Positions 1 through 6,134 of a DNA stretch of 16,223 bases are shown here, piece after piece (positions within the stretch are counted from its first letter, which is position 1; every line of letters begins with the position of its first letter). A model generated the notes under the pieces. The model had not been told where the DNA came from. It saw only the letters and a program-made list of their open reading frames with translations, and did no database searches. The DNA is from DAOVIY01 sp964513365 (lineage in GTDB: Bacteria; Patescibacteriota; Minisyncoccia; UBA6257), in NCBI GenBank assembly GCA_964513365.1, contig CAZEMH010000012.1, forward strand, positions 1 to 16,223, read 5' to 3'. The translations under genes and the position numbers were made by a program.

Positions 1-81
1 CTGACTGAAAAATATGCTCTAAATCCATATCACGAGAAGTGGCACGTGAATATTTGGAATGAATATGAAAGTCAGCAATAA
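1..81 (+). CDS. C-terminal fragment of an unidentified protein
   Basis: Frame 1 is open from the window edge to a TAA at 79-81 and encodes 26 residues rich in Tyr, His, Trp and Asn (NPYHEKWHVNIWNEYES and so on). The composition looks like real protein rather than random AT-rich translation, and the fragment converges tail-to-tail on the permease gene, 29 nt away. I do not recognise the family from so short a tail. It could also be a chance reading frame, since only 26 codons are visible. Confidence 0.45.
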   Translation: MTEKYALNPYHEKWHVNIWNEYESQQ

Positions 82-110
82 TGCGCATAAATTTTTTACC
101 TGATAAATTT

Positions 111-1274
111 TTAGTACACCAAAAATGTCTGACAAAGAGCTCCAATCACAAGAGCTGTTATGAAAATAACAATTAAAATTTTATTTAAAGGAACTTGGTA
201 AGGAGGCTCTATCTCTCCTTGTTTTTTCGCTTTTCTTAAAACCAGAACAAGCATTATCCCTTCAAACCCTCCCAACATTCCTCCAGTAAAAGAAATTAGC
301 TTCACTAAACTTTCTAAATGAAGACAATAAAGCAATAATGGGCCAACAATTACTAAAAAATAACTTATAAAGCGAGACCATTTAAAATCATTAATAAAAC
401 TGTTTTTAATATATGAAGCAAATATTAAATAAGAAGTTGAAACTGCCAAAAGGCCAAGCATTGCTCCTAATAAAATAATACTATTTCCTAGAATGCCTTT
501 CAATCCTTCAATAGCCTGCAATGTGGTAGAAGGCCCGCTAACACCTGCTACTACTAAAATAAAAGCCAGATAACAAAAAGCCGGAATAAGCGTACCAATA
601 ATAACAACCTTTTTTAATTTCTCTTTTTTCTCCCCTCTTTTTTCCAAAACCTTTGCTGCCTCAGGAATTGCCACCATACCATTAAGAGCAAAGAACAAAA
701 CACCGTAAGGTATTAACCAGCCCCAATGGTTTGCAAAATTAAAAAGATTAATATTTTCTGCCTTAAAATGAGGAAAAGCAAAAATAATAATGGCCAAGAA
801 TAAAAACAAAAGAGCAAAAGATAAATAAAAATTAACCTTGGACAATTTTTTGTTTTTACTCAAAACCACTAAACTCAATAAAAGCCAAAGCAATAGAACT
901 AAAAATCCTTGTGGAAAATAAAAATTTGTCCAAACAGAATGTAAAATAACCTTCAAAAATTGAGATCCTAGAAGCAAATAAATTAAAAGAGAAAATGAGA
1001 AAGTAAAAAATGTAATTAAAAGAACAAACTTTTTTGCTGAAGAACTTAAATAATGCCCAACATATCCAGGCAAACGAAATTCTTCCTTTGTTCTTAAAAC
1101 TATTTCCCCAAAACCAAGATGCAGATAAGTAATAATGAAGCTAACAATAATTAACCAGATAAATGTTGTTGCCAACCCAGAATGAACAGCTACATAAGGT
1201 AAAGTAAAAACACCTGCTCCAATGATTGTTCCAATTAAAACAGCAATAGCTTCAGGTACAGCTAATTTTTTCAT
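111..1274 (-). CDS. Amino acid permease, Trp/Tyr (HAAAP)-like
   Basis: A 387-residue integral membrane protein with about 11 hydrophobic segments. The N-terminus carries the glycine-rich first helix typical of amino acid/proton symporters (GTIIGAGVF at residues 15-23, then LPY). The arrangement and length fit the aromatic amino acid (Trp/Tyr) permease branch of the APC superfamily, slightly shorter than the usual 400-415 residues. The predicted role is proton-coupled amino acid uptake at the cytoplasmic membrane, plausible for an organism with limited biosynthesis. The exact substrate cannot be read from sequence. The ATG lies 1 nt after the TAG stop of the upstream EF-Tu-like gene, so the two are almost surely co-transcribed and translationally coupled. 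A GAGG lies 13 nt upstream, inside the preceding gene, which is rather far for a Shine-Dalgarno. It is the last gene of the archease operon. Confidence 0.85.
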   Translation of the reverse strand: MKKLAVPEAIAVLIGTIIGAGVFTLPYVAVHSGLATTFIWLIIVSFIITYLHLGFGEIVLRTKEEFRLPGYVGHYLSSSAKKFVLLITFFTFSFSLLIYLLLGSQFLKVILHSVWTNFYFPQGFLVLLLWLLLSLVVLSKNKKLSKVNFYLSFALLFLFLAIIIFAFPHFKAENINLFNFANHWGWLIPYGVLFFALNGMVAIPEAAKVLEKRGEKKEKLKKVVIIGTLIPAFCYLAFILVVAGVSGPSTTLQAIEGLKGILGNSIILLGAMLGLLAVSTSYLIFASYIKNSFINDFKWSRFISYFLVIVGPLLLYCLHLESLVKLISFTGGMLGGFEGIMLVLVLRKAKKQGEIEPPYQVPLNKILIVIFITALVIGALCQTFLVY

Positions 1275-1275
1275 A

Positions 1276-1527
1276 CTAAACTATCAAATAAACCTCATCG
1301 CCTTCCCTCACTTTTTCATCAACTTTTATTCCAATTGCATCTCCTTTTTTCGCTTTTTCTACATTCTCATGCTCAATTTGAATTGAAGAAACATCTTGTT
1401 CAAAATCAGTGCTATGCCCTTTAATATGAATTCTATCTCCAACCTTAAGTACACTAGAAAGCTCAACAATAGCAACACTGATTTTTCCAAAATAATGAGT
1501 GATTTTTCCGATAAGTTTTTCTTCCAT
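1276..1527 (-). CDS. Free-standing EF-Tu domain 2-like beta-barrel protein
   Basis: An 83-residue protein matching the 'translation elongation factor-like' small proteins seen in archaea and candidate phyla. It has a VGDRIHIKGHSTDF block (about residues 29-42), then QIEHENVEKAKKGDAIGIKV, as in domain 2 of EF-Tu/IF2 GTPases. There is no G domain: none of the GTP-binding motifs are present and the protein is full length for this stand-alone family, so this is not a truncated EF-Tu. Its function is not established. An RNA- or tRNA-related role is a guess from the fold and from its position between rtcB and a permease. It starts 32 nt after the rtcB stop with no visible Shine-Dalgarno. Confidence 0.8.
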   Translation of the reverse strand: MEEKLIGKITHYFGKISVAIVELSSVLKVGDRIHIKGHSTDFEQDVSSIQIEHENVEKAKKGDAIGIKVDEKVREGDEVYLIV

Positions 1528-1559
1528 AAAAATTAAATAATTAATTTATCGACCTTTTG

Positions 1560-2996
1560 TTATCCTTTTATGACTGCTAAGGGCTGTAGCTGGGCTATCT
1601 TTTTTGCTAATCCTGCTTCATGAACTACTTCTACGACTTCATCAATATTTTTATACGCCAAAGGCGCTTCTTCAGCCAAACCAGAAAAAGAGCCTGACTT
1701 TACTATTATACCCTTTTTAGTAAGTTGTTGTAAAACTTCTCTGCTGCTTATTTCTCTTTTTGCTTGATGACGGGACATTGCCCTTCCAGCACCATGACAA
1801 GTAGAGTAAAAAGCCTCTTTACTTTTTTCTGTCCCCGCCAGGATATAAGAAGCTGTTCCCATTGTGCCGGGAATTAAGACTGGCTGGCCAACAGAACGAT
1901 ATTTTTCTGGAATTTCCGGATGTCCAGGAGGAAAAGCCCTAGTCGCGCCTTTCCTATGAACAATTAACTTTGTCATCTCTCCGTTAATTTCATGCTCTTC
2001 TATTTTGGCAATATTGTGCGCTACGTCATAAAGTAAATCTAATTTTATTTTCTTTGATAAAACCTTTTGCCAAGCCTTACGAACATAAAAACTAATCATT
2101 TGTCTGTTAGCCCAAGCAAAATTACAAGCCGCGCTCATTGCTTTAAAGAACCTTTGACCTTCAGAAGAGTTAAATGGAACATAAGCTAATTCTCTGTCTG
2201 GCAATTTTATTCCATATCTTTTTACAGCACCCATAACTAGTCTTAAATAATCAGTACAATTTTGATGACCTAATCCTCTGCTACCTGTATGAATCATTAT
2301 TACCACCTGATCTTTGAATAAACCAAAAACTTTAGCAATCTTTTCATCATAAATTTCAACAACCTTTTCCAAACTACAGAAATGATTGCCACTACCGAGA
2401 GTTCCTAATTGATCCCTACCCCTTTTTTTAGCCAAATCTGAAACAACTGAAGCATCAGACTCTTCCATTTTCCCTCTTTCTTCACAATTCTCAATATCTT
2501 CTCCTTCTCCATAAGCTTTTTCCACTAAATCAGGGACTCCCCCTTCTAAAATTCTATCTATTTCCTCAATAGTCAATTTAATTTGCCTCCCTTTTCCTAA
2601 TCCAGAAGGAACTTCTTTCTGAATCTCTGTTGTTAATTTGTCTAAATAAGGCTTAATTTCTTTTTCAGTATACTCTGATTTTAATAATCTGACTCCGCAA
2701 TTTTGATCATATCCGATTCCGCCAGGAGAAATTATTCCATCAGGATACTCTGTTGCTGCCACTCCGCCAATAACAAAACCATACCCACTGTGAATATCGG
2801 GCATTGCCAAAGAATGCTTTACAATCCCGGGAAGAGTGGCTACATTAATTAATTGCTCTATGGCACCTTGCTCAATTTCCTGCAACATCTTTTCTGAGGC
2901 ATAGATCCTTGCCGGAACCAGCATATCATTTCTAAAAGATTTAGGTATTTCCCAAAGATAATCGTTTATTTTAATTAAATCAGATTTGTTAAACAT
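1560..2996 (-). CDS. rtcB: tRNA-splicing / RNA repair ligase RtcB
   Basis: A 478-residue RtcB that joins 2',3'-cyclic phosphate (or 3'-phosphate) and 5'-OH RNA ends using GTP and Mn2+. Signature blocks in order: MPDIHSGYGFVIGGVA (65-80), GGIGYDQNCGVRLL (92-105, metal ligands D97 and C100), LGTLGSGNHF (197-206, H205), MIHTGSRGLGHQ (234-245, H236), VAHNIAKIEEH (H327), KGATRAFPPGHP (349-360) and CHGAGR (400-405, with H401 as the guanylylated histidine). All metal and GMP-binding residues known from the archaeal enzyme have counterparts, so it should be active. The ATG at 2996 is preferred over an upstream TTG because it lies 4 nt after the archease stop; the longer version would overlap archease. 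Q98 replaces the common Ile in D-I-N-C, a mild variation. It forms an operon with its activator archease. Confidence 0.95.
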   Translation of the reverse strand: MFNKSDLIKINDYLWEIPKSFRNDMLVPARIYASEKMLQEIEQGAIEQLINVATLPGIVKHSLAMPDIHSGYGFVIGGVAATEYPDGIISPGGIGYDQNCGVRLLKSEYTEKEIKPYLDKLTTEIQKEVPSGLGKGRQIKLTIEEIDRILEGGVPDLVEKAYGEGEDIENCEERGKMEESDASVVSDLAKKRGRDQLGTLGSGNHFCSLEKVVEIYDEKIAKVFGLFKDQVVIMIHTGSRGLGHQNCTDYLRLVMGAVKRYGIKLPDRELAYVPFNSSEGQRFFKAMSAACNFAWANRQMISFYVRKAWQKVLSKKIKLDLLYDVAHNIAKIEEHEINGEMTKLIVHRKGATRAFPPGHPEIPEKYRSVGQPVLIPGTMGTASYILAGTEKSKEAFYSTCHGAGRAMSRHQAKREISSREVLQQLTKKGIIVKSGSFSGLAEEAPLAYKNIDEVVEVVHEAGLAKKIAQLQPLAVIKG

Positions 2997-3000
2997 AAAA

Positions 3001-3414
3001 TTAGATATCAAAAAGAATTATTGCTTTCCAATCACCTTTTTTGTCTTGAGTAATATTTAATTCATGATAAGTTGCTGCTTTTATTTCTTTAGAAAATTCT
3101 TCCACGTTTTTACCCTCTATCACTCCTTTTATAGAATTGCCTGTTAATTTTTGTATTTTTATCTTATCAAAAATGCAATTATAAATATCTGATTTTGCCA
3201 AAACGTCATTTAAGAAATCTATCAAAAGTGTATTAATATCCAAAGAATGAATTTCTATTTGTTCTTTCTCCAAACTGCTTTTTTTGGAAACATCAGGTTG
3301 AATAATATAAGCCATTCCTTCCAAAGCCCCTTTAAAAAGATCCTCTTTACAAGAAGCCATTATTTCCAATTTAATATCTGCGGGGTGAGGTAAAATTTTA
3401 TATTTATAACTCAT
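3001..3414 (-). CDS. Archease, RtcB activator
   Basis: A 137-residue member of the archease family, the cofactor that speeds RtcB guanylylation and allows multiple turnover. Visible signatures are the N-terminal HPADIKLEI (family HTADIG-like, residues 10-18), the central LLIDFLNDVL helix (about 63-72) and the C-terminal KAATYHELNI (about 112-121) that carries the metal-site residues. The length is normal for the family. It lies directly upstream of rtcB (4 nt), an arrangement known in archaea and several bacteria. The start codon is only 4 nt downstream of a TATTAT -10 element, so the transcript may be leaderless. Confidence 0.93.
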   Translation of the reverse strand: MSYKYKILPHPADIKLEIMASCKEDLFKGALEGMAYIIQPDVSKKSSLEKEQIEIHSLDINTLLIDFLNDVLAKSDIYNCIFDKIKIQKLTGNSIKGVIEGKNVEEFSKEIKAATYHELNITQDKKGDWKAIILFDI

Positions 3415-3447
3415 TATAATAATATTTTACTAGAAAGCATTAAACAA
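3412..3447 (-). promoter_or_regulatory. Promoter of the archease-rtcB operon, possibly leaderless
   Basis: Reading the minus strand, TTGTTT (3442-3447) is followed after exactly 17 nt by TATTAT (3419-3424), then TATA and the archease ATG (3414-3412). The -10 has one mismatch to consensus; the -35 matches only its TTG half. With normal spacing the transcript would start at or within a base or two of the ATG. It sits between the rpsT terminator and the operon, where a promoter is needed. Confidence 0.55.
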
Positions 3448-3457
3448 AACAATCAGT

Positions 3458-3488
3458 AAAAAAAATGGCTAAAGCATTGCTTCAGCCA
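3458..3488 (-). terminator. Intrinsic terminator of rpsT
   Basis: On the minus strand a 10-bp stem (3488-3479 with 3475-3466, one G-U pair, AAU loop at 3478-3476) is followed directly by eight Ts (3465-3458). It lies 28 nt after the rpsT stop. This is a textbook rho-independent terminator, and it separates rpsT from the archease operon. Confidence 0.93.
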
Positions 3489-3516
3489 CTCAAATGTTGT
3501 TTATTTAAATTAAGAA

Positions 3517-3777
3517 TCATTTCTTAATTAACTTTTTTGCTAATTTAGATTTATCTCTTGCTGCTTTATTTTTCTTTATCAAATTAACTTTTGCGGCTTT
3601 ATCTAAAAGCTTATGCACCTTTGGGAACATCTTTTTAGCTTCTTCGATCTTACCATTCTCAATAAGTTTTAAAAAATCTTTCTTTGTTTTTTTAAAAACA
3701 ATTGTTTTTTGTAAATTGGCTTTCCTTTTTTTAGAGCTTTCTCTGACAGCCCTCTTTGCTGAACTTGTTATAGGCAT
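3517..3777 (-). CDS. rpsT: Ribosomal protein S20
   Basis: An 86-residue, Lys/Arg-rich all-helical protein starting MPITSSAKRAVRESSKKRKAN, the normal S20 N-terminus, and ending KAARDKSKLAKKLIKK. It binds 16S rRNA in the 30S subunit. The frame stays open to a TTG at 3828, but those 17 extra residues are hydrophobic and unlike any S20, so the ATG at 3777 is chosen. It lies downstream of holA, a neighbour pair seen in many bacteria, yet has its own -10 element and terminator. There is no Shine-Dalgarno, and the ATG is only 9 nt from the -10. Confidence 0.95.
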   Translation of the reverse strand: MPITSSAKRAVRESSKKRKANLQKTIVFKKTKKDFLKLIENGKIEEAKKMFPKVHKLLDKAAKVNLIKKNKAARDKSKLAKKLIKK

Positions 3778-3863
3778 TGATGTAAAATTATAAATTATGA
3801 TGTTGTTGCATTTATAGACTCCCAGCAATAGCTGATTTTTTCAAATCAATATTGTATTTTAAT
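3778..3863 (-). other. holA-rpsT intergenic segment with two small inverted repeats
   Basis: Besides the rpsT -10, the minus strand shows a 6-bp inverted repeat (TGATTT/AAATCA with a GAA loop) followed immediately by CAGC/GCTG around TATT, shortly after the holA stop. Neither is followed by a T-run, so neither is called a terminator. They could be weak RNA hairpins at the holA mRNA end. Confidence 0.35.
3787..3792 (-). promoter_or_regulatory. -10 element for rpsT
   Basis: A perfect TATAAT on the minus strand ends 9 nt before the rpsT ATG (3777). The expected transcription start is near 3780, giving a leader of about 3 nt. No good -35 is visible 16-18 nt upstream (ATAAAT at best), so the call rests mainly on the -10 and on the need for a promoter here. 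Confidence 0.4.
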
Positions 3864-4805
3864 TTAACATTTTTGCTTGGAAAAATCAATCAAAAGCATT
3901 TCCAAAGCAATCTCCCCATCAATATCTCCATGTTTGATTCCTCTATCATAGTAAAGAAGGCGCTGATACACAAATTTAAGTGTCTCCAAAGAAATAATTT
4001 TTGTTAGGGGATATAATTTCTGAAAAACATATGGATGTATTGAGGATGGTTTTGTTTGTGAGTTTTTTATCATCAAAAGATTACGAAATTGAAAAATAAT
4101 CATTTTAAGAATATATAAAGGGTATATTCCCTGATCTATTAATGTTTCTAAAAACCAAAAGGCTTTTTTTGTTCTCCCCGCAACTAAATTATCTAAAAAA
4201 GAAAAAATATTACTATTCAAAGGTAAAAACAAATTCTCTTCAATTAATTCTTTGCTGATCAATCCCTTTTTTACAAGTGTTAATTTTTCTAAAGAATAAT
4301 AAATAGAACCTGTATCAGAAGGAAAACTTATTAATAGTAATTGGCGGGCTTCAGTGGTTAATTTTAAACCCATCTTCTGTTCTTCTTTTATTACCCATCG
4401 CCTTAACTCTTCTTTTTTCAATAATTCATATTTTTTAACCCCTTTAGCTTTCTGCTCCAACCATTTTTGCAAAGAACTACTACGAACTGCGTCATTTTCA
4501 TAAAATATGACCATTATATCTTTGGCTGTATCTATTCTCCTATCTTTTAAAATATTGAGTAAGTCCTTCCGAAAATTAATATCTGTATTTTTGAATAAAT
4601 TTTTTATTACCACTAATTTACTGCCGGAAAATAAAGTATTGCTTTTAAAAATATCTTCCAGCGCAGAAATATCAAAAGAAGGAGAAAGTTTATCAGAAAA
4701 ATCACATGAAAAAAATGGGACCCCTTTTTTTTTATAAAAATCCCTCACTTCAAAAAAATATTTTTGTGAACGAAAATTATCCTGTCCAAAAATAAAATAA
4801 AGCAT
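3864..4805 (-). CDS. holA: DNA polymerase III delta subunit (clamp loader)
   Basis: A 313-residue protein with the layout of HolA, the clamp-loader subunit that opens the sliding clamp. It begins MLYFIFGQDNFRSQKY (family YG-E/D-D-F-L-like opening, a degenerate nucleotide site) and has a delta-type middle with LLISFPSDTGSIYYSLEKLTL (about 157-177). The C-terminal collar region NIFSFLDNLVAGRTKKAFWFLETL...YILKMIIFQFRNLL (about 199-243) is typical. Sequence similarity in this family is low, but the order of motifs and the adjacency to rpsT support the call. It starts 2 nt after the histidine kinase stop, so it is the last gene of the tsaE-polA-kinase-holA operon. Confidence 0.88.
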   Translation of the reverse strand: MLYFIFGQDNFRSQKYFFEVRDFYKKKGVPFFSCDFSDKLSPSFDISALEDIFKSNTLFSGSKLVVIKNLFKNTDINFRKDLLNILKDRRIDTAKDIMVIFYENDAVRSSSLQKWLEQKAKGVKKYELLKKEELRRWVIKEEQKMGLKLTTEARQLLLISFPSDTGSIYYSLEKLTLVKKGLISKELIEENLFLPLNSNIFSFLDNLVAGRTKKAFWFLETLIDQGIYPLYILKMIIFQFRNLLMIKNSQTKPSSIHPYVFQKLYPLTKIISLETLKFVYQRLLYYDRGIKHGDIDGEIALEMLLIDFSKQKC

Positions 4806-4807
4806 AA

Positions 4808-6124
4808 TTACTGAGATGGTATATAATCCGGATCTATAGGCAAAGAAAAGGTAAAAATAGAACCTCTTCCTAAAGCAGATTTAGCCCAAATCTTTCCACC
4901 ATGTCTCTGAATTATATTCTTGGCTAAATACAAACCTAATCCAATTCCACTTGTTTGCCCTTTTAATGCTGCTTTTGAACGGAAAAATTTAGTAAACAAC
5001 CTTGATAAATCTTCTCTGGAAATTCCAATGCCTGTATCTTCAACAGAAATCAGTATAAAAGGCCTTCCTTCCATAGGATCTATTTTTACACGCACTTCTC
5101 CATTTTTTACATTATATTTCAATGCATTATCAACTAAAATCTCCAAAACTAATTTGATCCTTAATGGATCCATCACAAAAGGTTTAAGTTGAAATTCTGG
5201 TCGTTGAAAAATTAACTTAATATTATTTATCTTTGCTACTGGCTCAAATTTAATTAAAACATTTTCTATAATCTTTTGCATATCTGCCGTAGAGAATTGA
5301 AAACCAAACCTTCCTTCTTCAATCTGAGCAGCATTTAAAAGATCCTCCACTGTTTTTAAACTCTCTTTCATAGCTTTTCTCCCATCATTTATAAGTTTTT
5401 CCTGCTCGAGTGTCAAAGGACCTAATTCTTTCTTGCCTAGCATTTCTAATATCCATGACAAACCAGAAAGTGGAGTACGCAGTTGATGCGCTACTATTGT
5501 AATAAAATCTGATTGAGTTTTTCTCAATACTTCTTCTTTGGTTAAATCATGAATTATTCTTAAAAAACCATAAGTCTTTCCCTTATCATCAATTACTTTA
5601 GTTGTTATGATTTCTAGAATAAGTTCTTTTGGCTGATAAAATTTTACTTTTATTTTCTCTGGATAAGTATCTATGGATTTCTCTAAAACAACTGGAGCCA
5701 AGCTCGGAAAAATTATCTTAGATAAAAGCCCAAAACGAGCATCATTGCTTAATTCAGGAGTAATATTTTTTCCTATAAGTTCTTTTTTTGATATGCCAAT
5801 GAATTTTTCCATGGCTTTATTAACTAAAATAATTTCAAAATTCTCAGTATAAGAAACAGCTGGATCATTAATGCTGCCTAACATTGCATTTATCTGATTC
5901 CTTTCTAAGTCTAAGCGGCTAACTTTATCAACTGTACCCAAAAGAAGAACTGTTATTGATAAATAAAAAATTATCAAAGCAATATTAATTAACCAATTTA
6001 AAGGCCAAATAATCCAAAGTGAATTAAAAACTATCTGCGTTACAAGCAAACCACCAAAAAACCAAAACGGTAACAATTGAGGTGAAGAAAAATGCTTATT
6101 TAGTTTTTGAAAAAAACTCAACAT
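4808..6124 (-). CDS. Membrane-bound PAS sensor histidine kinase, orphan
   Basis: A 438-residue sensor kinase. Two hydrophobic segments at about 18-40 and 43-63 form a membrane anchor with almost no outside loop, so the sensed signal is probably in the membrane or cytoplasm. A PAS domain spans about 75-195 (SINDPAVSYTENFEIILVNKAMEKFIG). HisKA has the H-box VAHQLRTPL with phospho-acceptor H213. The catalytic domain has the N-box DNALKYN (332-338), the G1 box EDTGIGI (362-368) and the G2 box GIGLGLYLAK (393-402). All catalytic motifs are intact. No response regulator is in the window, so it is an orphan kinase. It sits 10 nt after polA and 2 nt before holA, an unusual place for a two-component gene. 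Confidence 0.93.
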   Translation of the reverse strand: MLSFFQKLNKHFSSPQLLPFWFFGGLLVTQIVFNSLWIIWPLNWLINIALIIFYLSITVLLLGTVDKVSRLDLERNQINAMLGSINDPAVSYTENFEIILVNKAMEKFIGISKKELIGKNITPELSNDARFGLLSKIIFPSLAPVVLEKSIDTYPEKIKVKFYQPKELILEIITTKVIDDKGKTYGFLRIIHDLTKEEVLRKTQSDFITIVAHQLRTPLSGLSWILEMLGKKELGPLTLEQEKLINDGRKAMKESLKTVEDLLNAAQIEEGRFGFQFSTADMQKIIENVLIKFEPVAKINNIKLIFQRPEFQLKPFVMDPLRIKLVLEILVDNALKYNVKNGEVRVKIDPMEGRPFILISVEDTGIGISREDLSRLFTKFFRSKAALKGQTSGIGLGLYLAKNIIQRHGGKIWAKSALGRGSIFTFSLPIDPDYIPSQ

Positions 6125-6134
6125 ATATATAAAA

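Noticed and set aside
2997..3011. Upstream TTG start for rtcB
   Set aside because: It would overlap the archease end and adds five residues not needed by the family; the ATG at 2996 sits 4 nt after the archease stop.
3778..3828. N-terminal extension of S20 starting at a TTG
   Set aside because: The 17 extra residues are hydrophobic and cover the promoter; the ATG at 3777 gives the canonical S20 N-terminus.
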